From: Brachynemurus nebulosus
Taxonomy: Eukaryota; Arthropoda; Insecta; Neuroptera; Myrmeleontidae
Assembly (NCBI GenBank): GCA_035578155.1
Contig: JAPWDM010000007.1
Span: forward strand, 33,268,413-33,332,412
Direction of reading: 5' to 3'
DNA length: 64,000 bases
This document shows, one piece after another, positions 24,210 through 35,231 of the stretch (positions within the stretch are counted from its first letter, which is position 1; each line of letters begins with the position of its first letter). The translations under genes were made by a program, and so were the position numbers. A model generated the notes under the pieces. That model worked only from the letters and a program-made list of their open reading frames with translations, searched no databases and was not told the origin of the DNA.

Positions 24210-25457
24210 AAAAGTCAAAATATATATTAGCAAACAAACCAACTACAAATTTTTCAATTTTCTTAAAGCAGTTCTGATTAATTTTTTTTTTCAAATAACC
24301 GATTTCGAATTTTCAATTCCACGAAAAAATCTGTGATTTTCGGTGGTAGCATTTTCTTTAAGATGCTGAAATTATTTTCCGATCAGTTTTCTAAGGTTTC
24401 TGGTGAAAATCGCAGATATTTTCAGGTCACTCGTAATCGTACTGATTAGTTTTGTACATCAAAAATGTTACAAGCCGTAAAAGGGGTGAATCTACTTTAT
24501 AATTTTCAAAAAGAAAGCTGTCGAATCAGCTCAAAATATAATTCGAAAGTGTAGAAATCGAAAATTTGTCTTTATGACGTCATTAGGTATATACAAACGT
24601 TTTTAAACCAGAAAATTTCGAGTTTATGTGCTAGATAGAAATGTTATATTTTTTGTTTTTAAAAAAATTTCGTTCAGTTAATTCCCCGAAATTAGCACAG
24701 TTCCTTTTAATCTAGATTTCCTCAAATCTTTGATGAGTTTCAAAAAATTTATTGCACGTAGGCTCTCATATTGTTTAGTTTTGTAAAGGTACTGTACTTG
24801 TTTTTCTTAATAAAACTTGATTTGAGTCGTAAAATTTTTGTTTTTCTCCTGTTATCATTTTTATTTAAAAAATACACACAAATACTCACACATAAGTAAT
24901 TCATTTATACGTGATTGTAAGACAAATATTAGTATGAGAAATTGACTTTTCAAATTATACCGTAAAAGTAATCAAATTGACCTGTTCAAGACAATTCTAC
25001 CATATCATACTTTGCGTTAAAAAAATTGAAATTTAATAGTTCAATGTTTTCTTTTAGTAACAGGAATATTTCTAACAAATTGTTGATGTTACGTATTTTT
25101 TTTGGGCATTGACAGTCCCGATTTCTTGTCAGTTTAGAGTTTACAAACTTTAGCTGGCACTTAAAACTCAGGTGGATAACTTACTTATTTAATTACTGTC
25201 GGTTAGGCAGTTACATTCCTTCAACAACGTGATTTTGACATAAATATGTAACAGTTAGAGCAACTGTCCAAAATTTCCATTCTACTATGTTTTATTATTA
25301 GATATTACTTGGATTTAATAACAAAATGTGAACAAAACAGCGGTATATTTAAAAATTTTACAATATTTTTGATATTTTCCTAAAAAAAAAATGGGTAGGC
25401 AAAGTTATTAATTCGTTGATACCTTAACCTATATTACTTTTTTTTACTTTTATTTCA
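24210..25457. other. No gene seen; remnant of 300-bp monomer family
   Basis: AT-rich. Near 24480-24720 there are fragments of the 300-bp family (TATGACGTCATTAGG near 24573, AAGCCGTAAA near 24473). The rest is unremarkable. Confidence 0.45.
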
Positions 25458-25461
25458 TTAA

Positions 25462-25950
25462 GGTACTTGGTCGATAAAACTATTTTTTCAAAGGATTTTA
25501 ACGAAACTTCTCTAGATATGTATTTAATTCAGTACCAATAATACGAGTCTATTCCGATTGAAACTGACTACTCCAATTTTGAGGAAAACGATTTCAAAGT
25601 TATGGACTGTTATGGGAAAACTCTATTTTTTTGAATAAAATGAAAATGTGTCCAAGGAATTTGACAGAAATTTAATATATTATAAAATACAAAGTTACAA
25701 ACCATATTTAATAAGAAATAAAAATTATTCACTACGCCGTTTTTGAAATATAATTTATAAACATCATTTTAAAACGCTTTTTCAACAATGCTTTTATATT
25801 GTTACAACACAAGCGCGCGGAAATTATAAAAAAACAAGTGGTATACAAATATAATAACTGAAGAATATTAATACATTATTTAATTTTTGATAAAAGAAAT
25901 TTTTTTCGCTGAGATATACTTTTGTACCTGACTATCTCAGAGCAACTACG
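25462..25950. mobile_element. TTAA-flanked element E, copy 2 (inverted)
   Basis: TTAA at 25458-25461 and 25951-25954. The 489-bp body is the reverse complement of the outer parts of 16669-17822, including CTCAGAGCAACTACG at its right edge. It lacks the F insertion and so shows the element before that nesting. Confidence 0.86.
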
Positions 25951-26194
25951 TTAAAACAAATATAACTAAATTAATTTCATTTTATTAAAATTTAAATCGA
26001 AAATTTCGGCCACGTTGGCTAGTTTTGCGGTACAAGCATCAACTATTCCTTTCTCTATTCAATATACATAACACAGGATCATTCGTGCGTGTAAAAAAGG
26101 ACTTAATCTTTTATGTTTTATGTCCTCTAATTTCATTGGTTGTTCTTAGGCAGATGTTTTGTAGCTTGTTTTCAGGTAATTATCAGAATAAATG

Positions 26195-26890
26195 TTTTTT
26201 GCAAATATAAAAAATATTTTATTTTATTTAGTAAAAATCATTTTGATAGCAAAAATGAAACGTTCATACATACCCAAATTATCTCAATTCAAGCAATCTC
26301 TCCAATTCATAAATCTTTATTTGAGAGAAAATAAATTTTTTAACTTGATGACATCATCAAGATCACAAGAAATTTTCTGTACCTTAAAAATCGTAAATAA
26401 AATGATACAACTGTGAAACTGGAAGCGAATTAAATAAATTTTCGACGTCGCACTTTTCGTTTGTACCAAAATTAAACTTGTAGGGCCACCAAAAATGATA
26501 TTTTTGTCGAATCAGTCATATTTCTGAAAGATATTTCGTCATTCTGATCGCAAAAATGGAAAGTTCAAACTCAAATTACCCTAATTTAACCAATCAACCT
26601 AATTCAAATCACTTCTATGAAGCTTGGTTTAAGAAAAAACAAATTTTTTATATTGATGACGTCATCGAGTTCACTAAAACTTTTTGAGGCCTAGAAACCG
26701 TAAATAAAGTGATAGAGTGATGAAACTGGGAGCGAACTATAGTTTTTCAAAATGGTTCTTTCACTTTTTACGAAAATTAGGCAAGTAGGACCATTATTTC
26801 TGAAAGGAATTTCGTCATTTTCATAGTAAAATTGAGAAAAGTGAGTACCTAAATTACTGCTCTAATTCAAATCACTTGTATAGAGTGATT
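26195..26890 (+). repeat. Dispersed 300-bp monomer family, tandem monomers
   Basis: Two to three diverged monomers. CTTGATGACATCATCAAG near 26344 and TTGATGACGTCATCGAG near 26652 mark the palindrome, each followed after about 50 bp by CGTAAATAAA. The spacing is about 308 bp. Confidence 0.7.
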
Positions 26891-26979
26891 CATTTCATTC
26901 ATCACAGGCACATTGTCCGTAATCTATCCCATTTATTAGCAGCATAAAGTAGATTCTTCCTTATTAAATTACTTCTCAA

Positions 26980-27828
26980 CCCTAGAATCATACGTACTCG
27001 TTAAATTGACGAACGAACTTCTCTACTTGCTCCAATACTACAACTTGTCGCTGCCTGCTTGCTGTGAAACTTCTGTTATCTAATTTATTTGTTATTATAA
27101 CACAGAAGACGTATCAATTTTGTTTATAGTTGCTGCCGTTTTGTTTATATTAAAATAGTGTGCACCAATTTGACGACGATGTATGATTAACGTATGTTTT
27201 TTTTTTTAAGATTTTGTACTTTACATATAAAAGTTTTCCTAATTTTTCTAAACTTCATTAAAGCTCTAGAGACGACATACTGCTGAAGTTTTAATAAGTA
27301 TATTGAATCGAAAACTCAAGAATGCGTGTCAAGTGACTTAATAAAAGATTAACAATTTATTTTGTGGAAAATATTTTATTATTTTTTCGAATCTTATGCG
27401 AAAAAAAAAACTAACAAATTTTAAAAAATTTACAAATGTGCCTAATGAGAAAATAACTATATATCTACAGGAATATTTGTGACCGAGGAATTTCACATTC
27501 TGTAAAGTCACACATGTCCACCGACTCATAATAGTTCATAAATTAATTATTTGAAAGACATGTCTTATGATACAATTGATGTATTTATCTATTTTTTAAT
27601 TTTTATAATGAAAATATGCTTTGATAAAAAGATTAAAAAAACTAATAAATATTTATATTAAAAAATTTTTCCAAATGCAATTTTTTTAAATATTTTGTTC
27701 GTTTTTGTTATGTAAAAAAAAATGTTTTTTTACAAATAAACTCTAAAGCTCTCCGTAAAAAGTCCATTCGTCAAATTGACGCCGATGTATGATTAACGTT
27801 GTTCGTAGACCAACGTATGATTCTAGGG
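26980..27828. mobile_element. 849-bp element with canonical piggyBac-type ends
   Basis: The ends are a perfect 15-bp inverted pair, CCCTAGAATCATACG. TTAA follows on the right (27829-27832) and TCAA, one change from TTAA, precedes on the left. CCCTAGAA directly after TTAA matches the terminal sequence known for piggyBac itself. The motif GATGTATGATTAACGT repeats at about 27178 and 27784. There is no transposase-sized frame, so it is non-autonomous. Confidence 0.82.
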
Positions 27829-27902
27829 TTAAACAAGTAAAATTCTTTGAGAAGCTTATATTAATATTATACAGTATGTGCTACTAGAAATTGTACCATA
27901 AC

Positions 27903-30900
27903 TTAGGTTAAAAATGTTGACCAATAGACAACATTCAAAATGAAAAATGAGAATGGGAAGAAAAATCGGGACACTTTATCAATATAGATGGCGATTTCCC
28001 GTCCATTACAGAATGTGTCGTACTGTGGCACCAACGACGGTCTCGGTTCTATATCCTGTAATTCAAAAATTTTCGCGTATTCCAAAAATTGTTTGTCACC
28101 AACAAATTAGGGATGTTATGGATATGCGTAACCGTAACCGAAACTACCGGATATGCGAAATAATTAAATATCCGAAACCGTATCCGAAAATAAAAGTTTC
28201 GGATTTGTTTTGAATAATAACAGACAACTGGCGTTGGAAAACTGAGTTTAAATCGAAGCAAATTTTTGCTGCATGTATTTGTTTTGATAGATTTCCGTTA
28301 ATTCGTGTTTGACGTTCACTTTTTGGGGTAAAATTTCCCCTTTTTTCTAAAAAAAAATTTTTACTAAAAGCAAGAAACCGAAAAAATTGTTTCTAAATAT
28401 CCATATCCATATCCGAAATTTCGTATCCATAACATCCCCACCACACAAATCCAAACACAACAAACCTTATAATCATCCAAATCGGACGGTATATCCTCAT
28501 CCGAGTATCCCTTCATCGCTTTCGTGGCCACCGGTCCCATATAGTTGTTGACCACCGCGAACTCCATAAGCGACAGGAACACAAACACCGAACAACTGGA
28601 CATCCAAACATCGATCGCTTTCACATATGAGACTGGCGGAAGTGATTGTTGCGATTGCGTGTTTTGTGTGGCGAGCGTCAGTAGTGACGTCACGCCCAAA
28701 GTGACACGGGCGGGAATCGCTTCCGGTTTGATCCAGAATGAGATCCACGACATCACGACAATTAGCGCGGAGGGGATGTACGTGTGAAATAGATGGTAGC
28801 CTAATCGGCGTCTTAGATTAAAGACCACGGCCAAACAGGTGAAATTGCCGGTGGAATATTCGATGGTACAGTCGGCCGTATAATTTTTCGATATGTCCAG
28901 TTGCGGCAATTCCACGTCCGGATTCACCACCAACGGATCCGTGACGTTCCACAGAAATACCAGATCGTGATTTGTATGGGATACTAAAAAAAATGTTTTA
29001 TACTGAAAAATTTTTTTCGGCTGGGTTTTATTATGGCTTTTACTTACAACTTTCAATCATCATGGTACAAATTTGTGTGTCGTGCGGGTACGATTCGAAT
29101 TTCATTGCGCATGACAAGACTAATGTTAATCTGAAATTGAAATAGTTGTACATTAGCTGGTGTTACGGCTATTGAAATCCCTCCAAAGATTTTCTACAAA
29201 ATACACATGAGTTTCGATACTAAAACGGGTCTTCATTAGTTTCTCATTGACTTAAGGGGTTATATGCACTTATTAGTTTTCGAGGATATCGTTTTTTATT
29301 GTAAACTTTTTTTTATACGGTGGATAGGGACCGTATAAAAAAATCGTACAAAAAAATATATTCAAAAATATCATAAATAGCTATAAAAAGTTTAGTTCGA
29401 ACCAGATTATAAAAAAAAAAACTTTTTTTATGCTATGGATCGGGACCGCATAAAAAAAGTTTCATCGAAAATACATAACTCAAAACGCTCAAAACCTCAC
29501 GATTTCCTTAAAAGTTGCTTTTTTAAACAAGATAAAGAAAGCATTAATTTACACGTGGAAACATTTTATTTTATTTTTATAATATTACGAAAATTATATC
29601 TGTAAAAAAACTAAATGATGCAATAACTTATATTCTTATGCAATGTATTGATGAAATGAAAACCATTAAAAAATATTTTTATCAAAGAAAGTTACTATAG
29701 TTGTGGAGCTTTTTTTCAAAACGCTGTATATGCAAAAAAAATTTTTTTCAGTAAAAGAGGTCTCCACATACTTGAATTAAATTTCTATAGTTTGGTAAAG
29801 TAATATTAAGCAAAACGTTGTATTTCACATTTATTTTCTTTAAATATATTTGATGTTTTTTTTTCAAAATGCTGTATGTTAAAGTTAACACTATGAGGCC
29901 CGAGCACTTTCATAGTAAATTTCCCCGGAAGCCGGCAATATTTAAAAAAAAAAAAAAACTATATAAACAAATACATAAAATAAAATGATTCAAACACACA
30001 ACACAGTTCCACACGTATGTATGTGTAAAACTGGTAAAACTGTAAACAGACGTACTACGTGATACGTACATACATACTACATATACACTGACATTCAAAT
30101 CAATTTTATTTAAAAATAGAAATTATTTTTTTTATGTATTTTTTGTTTATCTTAAAATTTTTTATACATAGAAACCAAGAGAGTAGTGTTTGTTGGTATG
30201 TATGTGTTTGTGTCAATGGGAACACATCCGTGTGATGAAGAATGATAAACATGATAAACATCGCACACATAATGAGTAATCAACTAATCAATTAATCATT
30301 GATCGCGGTCGGCCTCTGGGGAAGTTTTGTTTGGTTTCGGATGCCGAAGCCGTGGAACTGAAAGTGTTAATGTTAATGTATACGCTCCTCCCTATTTTCT
30401 CATCTAATATCCATTAGTTTTCAGAACGCTGTAAAGATTATTATTTAACCATATTTTTTTCAAAATGCTGTAAATTCAGTTTTTTTTTTTTTTTTCAAAA
30501 TGCTATAAGTTATTTTTTTAATATAAAATATTGAAGTGAAAAATAATTTTTAATTTTGGAAAATAATTTTATATGGTTTCAACCACCTACAGAACCATCT
30601 AAGATAATAAAACTTCCTAAAAGTTTTATAGTTTTCTAGAAATTTGTTTTTTCGATTTTATGAAATTTTTGTCTTAGTACAGCGTTTTGAAAAAAGCTCC
30701 ACAGTTATTGTTTAAGTCTCTTACTTTCTCTTGATTTTGATTCACATTATGCATTTTAATGACCATTTTTTTAAAAAACCGCATAAAAAAGTCGCACAAA
30801 AAAGGACCGCATAAAAAAAGTTTAGCTGTATAAGTTCTATTTAAATAAATTTCTAGTTGGAAGACAAAAAATTGTGAAATTCTGCTATTTTTCATCGACG

Positions 30901-31456
30901 CAAGTGCATATAACCCCTTAAATATTAAAATATCTTTGGAATTTGAAATGCTGGTTACAATTCTCCAAAAAAAATATCTTACTTGGACATATAAAGCAAC
31001 GTTTTATCATGATACAGCCACAAATAATGGTTGGGTATGCTCATTTCGTGAAACGTCACTTTTTTCGCATTCTTAAAGAAACAATCCGGCCGCCAAATAC
31101 TATGTAACCATTCCACATCCAAAATTCGATACTCCTCGCTCATATTTTCCGGCAATCGTAATCGTGGATCACGCCAACTTTGTGCCAAAAATATATCCGT
31201 TACGTACGTCTAAAAAAAAAACAAAAAACAAAACAAATTCGCAAATTTGGAAAATTTCCGTGCAAGCGCCCATTGAATACTGACCATTGACTCTTCATTG
31301 ATCGAATCCAACGAGAGTACCGTCACATGAAAGTAGACCACAGTGGGTTGTCCCTGTAATTTGGGCGCTCGATTTTTATCGTAGTGTTTCGAACGTAACG
31401 GTAGAATGTCTCGTAGTGATAAACTGGTTTCTTCATGTTGCATTGTTTCGTTGTGA
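27903..31456 (-). CDS. Cys-loop ligand-gated anion channel, pHCl/GluCl type, 3' five exons
   Basis: Exons 31456-31285, 31209-30983, 29130-29048, 28983-28466 and 28055-27903 (stop TAA at 27905-27903) join in phase to give 383 residues. The extracellular part has DILPLRSKHYDKNRAP and the WLHSIWRPDCFFKNAK stretch. The Cys-loop is C140/C154, and a second cysteine pair, C199/C210, is typical of glutamate/glycine/pHCl chloride channels. TM1 is near 223-245; TM2 opens PARVTLGVTSLLTL, where the PAR motif marks anion selectivity; TM3 is near 283-310. A short cytoplasmic loop leads to TM4 (FFFPFSFFILNVVYW) and the end. The first exon seen starts in mid-codon after a TTTTTAG acceptor, so exons for the signal peptide lie upstream and were not recognised. 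Family membership is secure. Assignment to the insect pH-sensitive channel pHCl-1 rather than another GluCl relative is recalled, not tested. Confidence 0.93.
28108..28440. mobile_element. 333-bp MITE in the channel gene's last intron
   Basis: It begins TAGGGATGTTATGGATATGC and ends with the inverted GTATCCATAACATCCCCA. GATATCC-type motifs repeat inside. The flanks CCAACAAAT and CCACACAAAT are similar but not an exact duplication. The TAGGGATG end resembles the hAT-like element at 13154. It lies 25 nt inside the intron's 5' splice site. Without it the intron would be about 70 bp. Confidence 0.78.
29703..30702. mobile_element. 1-kb inverted-repeat element H nested in copy B
   Basis: Near-perfect 25-bp inverted ends begin GTGGAGCTTTTTTTCAAAAC. 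AGTT flanks both sides (29699-29702 and 30703-30706), suggesting a 4-bp target duplication. The terminal motif TTTTTTCAAAAYGCTRTA recurs at least four more times inside (near 29861, 30420, 30461, 30493), as expected of repeated transposase-binding sites. It contains element F3. Superfamily not assigned. Confidence 0.83.
29889..30366 (-). mobile_element. TTAA-flanked MITE family F, copy 3
   Basis: Reverse orientation. CACTATGAGGCCCGAGCACT follows TTAA and GGAACTGAAAGTG precedes TTAA. 478 bp. Nested inside element H, which is nested inside copy B of the TACAG family, inside an intron. Confidence 0.88.
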
Positions 31457-31765
31457 CTAAAAATGAATAAAAATTATACTCACTCAAGTAAGGTGTGTGA
31501 TTGGCGCTTTAAAAGATTAAGCAATGATTCTGGGATATGTTATTTTTGAAGTGGAAACTTTATTTATTCAATATATCCACAGTATTGTTGATGTCATATT
31601 ATTTTAAATCATTTAAAATAATATTTGAATGCATATATCCTTGCCAGACTACTAAAATTCAACAAACCTACCCTAGTAACCAGTCCTGTCGTCAGAAATT
31701 TGGATCAGATTTACGTCCATCTGCGCCGTTTCTGACGAATATATAGACAGCAGACTGTCGACAGA

Positions 31766-32182
31766 GAGTGATGAGCAAATGCAAGACCAAGACTGCCAAG
31801 TCTTGGTCTTGGTCTTGTTCTTGCATTAAGAATCTTGGTCTTGGTCTTGGTCTTGCAAAATGCAGTCTTGGTCTTGGTCTTGGTATTGCTAAAACATCTC
31901 GCACTTTCTTGCATTTTTTTTATTAGCGAATTTTTTCCTTCTAAAATCAGAATTTTCTCTGTTTACGGTATTAATTATATTTTCAAACTATTTAAATAGT
32001 TTAGCAAGAGTCTTGCTTTTGTCTTGGTTTTGCTCACTTGAGTCTTGGTATTGGTCTTGCAGCCATACTTATAGTCTTGGTCTTGGTCTTGCTCTTGGTA
32101 TACATAGTCTTGGTCTTGGTCTTGCAAAAAATACAAGACCAAGACAAGACTGCAAGACCAAGACTAATTTTGCTCACCACTA
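31766..32182. mobile_element. 417-bp hAT-like element built of TCTTGG repeats
   Basis: Ends GAGTGATGAGCAAA and TTTGCTCACCACTA form an inverted pair. A perfect 8-bp duplication TCGACAGA flanks it (31758-31765, 32183-32190). The opposite arm of the host foldback element carries the unoccupied equivalent, GACAGAATCT. The body consists largely of TCTTGG runs near the left and right, with CAAGAC runs near both ends, so much of it can fold back. Long frames rich in Lys-Thr, Arg-Pro or Gly-Leu here are translations of the hexamer repeat. Confidence 0.9.
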
Positions 32183-32568
32183 TCGACAGAATCTAACGTC
32201 AGGGAAAAACAGCAGAGATACGTAAGTCTGATGAATAATTTTTATAATAACTCGGTCGACAGACTCACGGCAGGAAGACGACAGCTACCTGCTTTAAATT
32301 CTCCCCTCCCATAAGTTTTCAGCGGTTCTCATTTTCATTTTTTTAATTGTGTTAATTCAAAGTCAGTCAGTCCTTTGCAAAAATTCTTGTTTTCATATAT
32401 ATGTACCAAAATATATATAATAAAAAAGATGAGAGTAGTTCTTATTATTAAACAAAACTGAAAAATTATAAGTTTTTCTCAGTTATTGACGAATATAGTT
32501 TTATTAAACGTTTAAAAATGAAACAATTTTCTTACATTTTAAGGTTATTTTGTTACAGATTCAGTTTA

Positions 32569-32606
32569 AAAAAATCATGTAAGCTTATAAGCTTACATGA
32601 TTTTTT
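32569..32606. repeat. 38-bp perfect palindrome
   Basis: The arm AAAAAATCATGTAAGCTTA is followed at once by its reverse complement with no spacer. It sits inside the foldback element 31671-32676. Confidence 0.9.
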
Positions 32607-32676
32607 GTCGACAGATTCTGTCAACAGTCTGCCGTCTGTATATTCCTCAGAAACGGCGCAGGACTGGTTACTAGGG

Positions 32677-34060
32677 TATCGAAATAATCAGAATAAAAAA
32701 GGCCAAAACGTTTGAACTATGTAGATAGGTTCATTGTTGGCTTCGCACGCTCATCTATAACCACAAGTATATTACACATCTTATTTCGAATCGTATTCAC
32801 TTCGATCGTGCGGTCACAATTTTTTTGATGTTTATTATACACAAAATCTTAAATTTTAAACCAATTCTGATGTACAGTTTTTGAGAAAAATAATTTTGAA
32901 AATTACTTTTTAACACGCATCTAATCGGGGAATCCTCAAAACACACAAAAAAAAAACGAACAGTTTAGTAATAAAAACAGAAATTTATTAAAATTTGTGT
33001 CAGTCATAGTGAGTATTAGTTGAAGTGTTGAAATTTTTTTTAAATTATGAAATACGGTTTTTCAAGTAGTTTCAAATTAAAAAAATTCTCCCTTCCCTCC
33101 CCCCCCCCCCCGCCTAGAAAAAAAAATCAAAAAAAGTAAATGAAGAGAAAAAGATTTTCAAAAATTTCACAATTAATCAATTTTAGTTTACGACAATATA
33201 ATCTATAGACTCTTTTAGGATTCAGTGGCTCCCCAATCTCTAACACTTCGATCACCTTAAGTGTATTCCCTCGAAAAAAGAAATTCATCAAAATATTTCC
33301 TTACATTGTGTGACATGAAAACGCACAGATATGTCCAGAAATAATTAAACAACTGAAAACTAGAACAATATATGCAAACATTGAACACATAAAACGGTTA
33401 ACACAAATTGAAACAATTGAAAATGCACGCACAATACAATTATACACAATAAATAAATTTTTAAATAACAAAAATAATATAATTTTTTTTACGGTATTTT
33501 AAATCCTCTAACTTAAGGATTACCATCAATAAAATATGTTCGATTGTTTCGTCAGGCGTGATCCACTGTCCGCTAGCTTTTCACGGGCTTCTCAAACATT
33601 TTCCTAACATGATATCCACGTATCGATACTAATTTTAATAAAGAGCAAGTGTAAGTTTATTAAATTTCATGTTATGTTTGAAACAAGAGTAACTTTCGAA
33701 CAAAAATAGGGTGAACTGCTTCTTAACTTTTTCTAATCAGGATTGGCGAGACATTATGTAGAACGTTAACGGATCATGTTACCATTTGGTCACACAGTTT
33801 TCACAGTTTATGTTTGAAACAAGAATAACTGCTCTTAACTTTTTATAATCGGGATTGGCGAGGGATTTTGTAGTAAAACTACGTTAGGCTAAGTGAAAGT
33901 TAGGAGGGGCAGGATTTACCTCAAAACTAACTACCTTAAACGGATCATGTTACCATTTGGTTACACAGTTTTTACAGTTTAATTTTTACAGTGGCCAGAC
34001 GTATTCGGTTTTTGTTAAATTATAAAAAAATTGTCTTAATTTTCATATTTTATAATAAAA
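32677..34060. other. No gene seen; local duplication
   Basis: AT-rich with a C run at about 33099-33111. A block of about 150 bp is duplicated at 33675-33815 and 33818-33990 (shared CGGATCATGTTACCATTTGG at 33771 and 33940). The first block of the 300-bp/GGGGATTC family recurs inverted near 32930. Confidence 0.55.
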
Positions 34061-34636
34061 AATACCTCTGTCACAACATCCTGCATAACATAACGAATTT
34101 TCGTGTATAAAAATTAGTTTTTCTCGTTTTTTTCTTTTTATGTGATTTTTTGCTCTTCTTTCCAATGGTGTAAAAAATGTCACAAAATTTTGGAAAATTT
34201 TGGCAAAAAACTAATTTTTTTCCACGAAAAATGCCCAAAAATAATGTTCCGGGCATTGGATGTGTCTGGCTGCAAAAGTCATCCAAGATTTTTGAGCTTC
34301 CAATATTTTCACGAAATTTCGCAAATACACAGAATAATGGTTTAAATTTTAAACTTTAAAAGACCTTTCTTATGAAATTTATTCTCCTCTTTCCAATGGT
34401 CTAAAAAAAAAGTCGTAAAAACTTTTGAATTTGGAGGAAATTTTGGCAAGTTTTTTTTGGCAAATTTTTTACCAAGTTTTGTAAAAATAGGATGTTTTGT
34501 TAGAGAGTTATAAATTTTAGTGAATATCATTTTTGGCTTCAGGGAACTTCAAAACAAATTTCTACCATAGTCTCGGGCTCAAATCGCGTCATGACAGTGG
34601 CTGTAATAGCTAAATTATCGATTCGAAAATTCGCTA
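34061..34636 (+). mobile_element. Helitron/HINE-like element, copy 2 (most complete)
   Basis: The left block (AATACCTCTGTCACAACATC) is shared with 44058 and 44563. It contains the subterminal AACGAATTTTCG, which is the inverse of the right-end CGAAAATTCGCT. The right part carries ATAAATTTTAGTGAATATCA, CTACCATAGTCTCGGGCTCA and a terminal hairpin (AATTATCG-ATT-CGAAAATT) ending CGCTA. This copy has no TA expansion. Confidence 0.72.
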
Positions 34637-34674
34637 CAAGGATATTATTTCAACTGAATGTTTTCTAGATTTCA

Positions 34675-34960
34675 TAGGGAAAAAACAATTGAAGACATGA
34701 GTGAATGAAGGTGTTATGTAACATTTTTTTATAATTTTACAGTAGAAGCGTTTGAATGTTTTTATTTACATATACTTTCCAAGCAATAGCACATGTTTAT
34801 TATTGAATTTCTACAAAACTATTGGACCTAATGAAACCAAATTTGAATATATGATACTTCAACATAGAATATTTCAAAATTTGGCAAAAATGAATTTTTG
34901 AAAAATTGTTACGTAACACCTTCATCCACTCATGTCTTCAATTGTTGTTTTTTTTCAGAT
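34675..34960. mobile_element. Inverted-repeat element with 45-bp arms
   Basis: ACAATTGAAGACATGAGTGA near 34687 is matched by the inverse TCCACTCATGTCTTCAATTG near 34924. The arms continue through GAAGGTGTTACGTAAC. Spacer about 200 bp. Target duplication not resolved. Confidence 0.75.
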
Positions 34961-35231
34961 AGTATGTGTTATCATTTGTATGCGGTACCCTAACACCACC
35001 GTATTTAGAATCACTGGCTTTTTATTATTTTTTATATAGCATAAGTGGGAAGGTGTTATTTCATTTTTTAATAGGATTTAGAAAAGTCTTTATGTACAAT
35101 AATAGGTTTCTAGGTAACATATGTATCGCCGAACAAAATTTAATTTTGTCAGATAATTTAAAATGTGTATGTTATATGGTTTTATTCATATCATTTATTT
35201 CATAATGCTATATCGAATTATTCACTTTTAA

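Larger units (their letters stand above)
29299..30828. mobile_element. TACAG-family DNA element, copy B, fills a channel-gene intron
   Basis: The right end GGACCGCATAAAAAAAGTTT then AGCTG, followed by TA, matches the copy at 15965-18119. The left end is degenerate. The interior reads continuously across both points where copy A is interrupted, so it serves as the empty-site reference. It is itself interrupted by the element at 29703-30702. It accounts for most of the 1852-bp intron 29131-30982. Confidence 0.8.
31671..32676. mobile_element. Foldback element with CCCTAGTAACCAGTCCTG ends
   Basis: CCCTAGTAACCAGTCCTG at the left is matched by CAGGACTGGTTACTAGGG at the right, and TA lies outside each end. 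Similarity of the arms continues for about 65 bp (CCGTTTCTGA...ACAGA), except for an extra stretch of about 36 bp in the left arm. The left arm is interrupted by the hAT-like element at 31766-32182. Without that the length is about 580 bp. A 38-bp perfect palindrome sits near the right arm. Confidence 0.82.

Noticed and set aside
31692..32225. Low-complexity Arg-Pro, Lys-Thr and Gly-Leu repeat proteins
   Set aside because: All are translations of TCTTGG/CCAAGA hexamers within the hAT-like element, in several frames on both strands.
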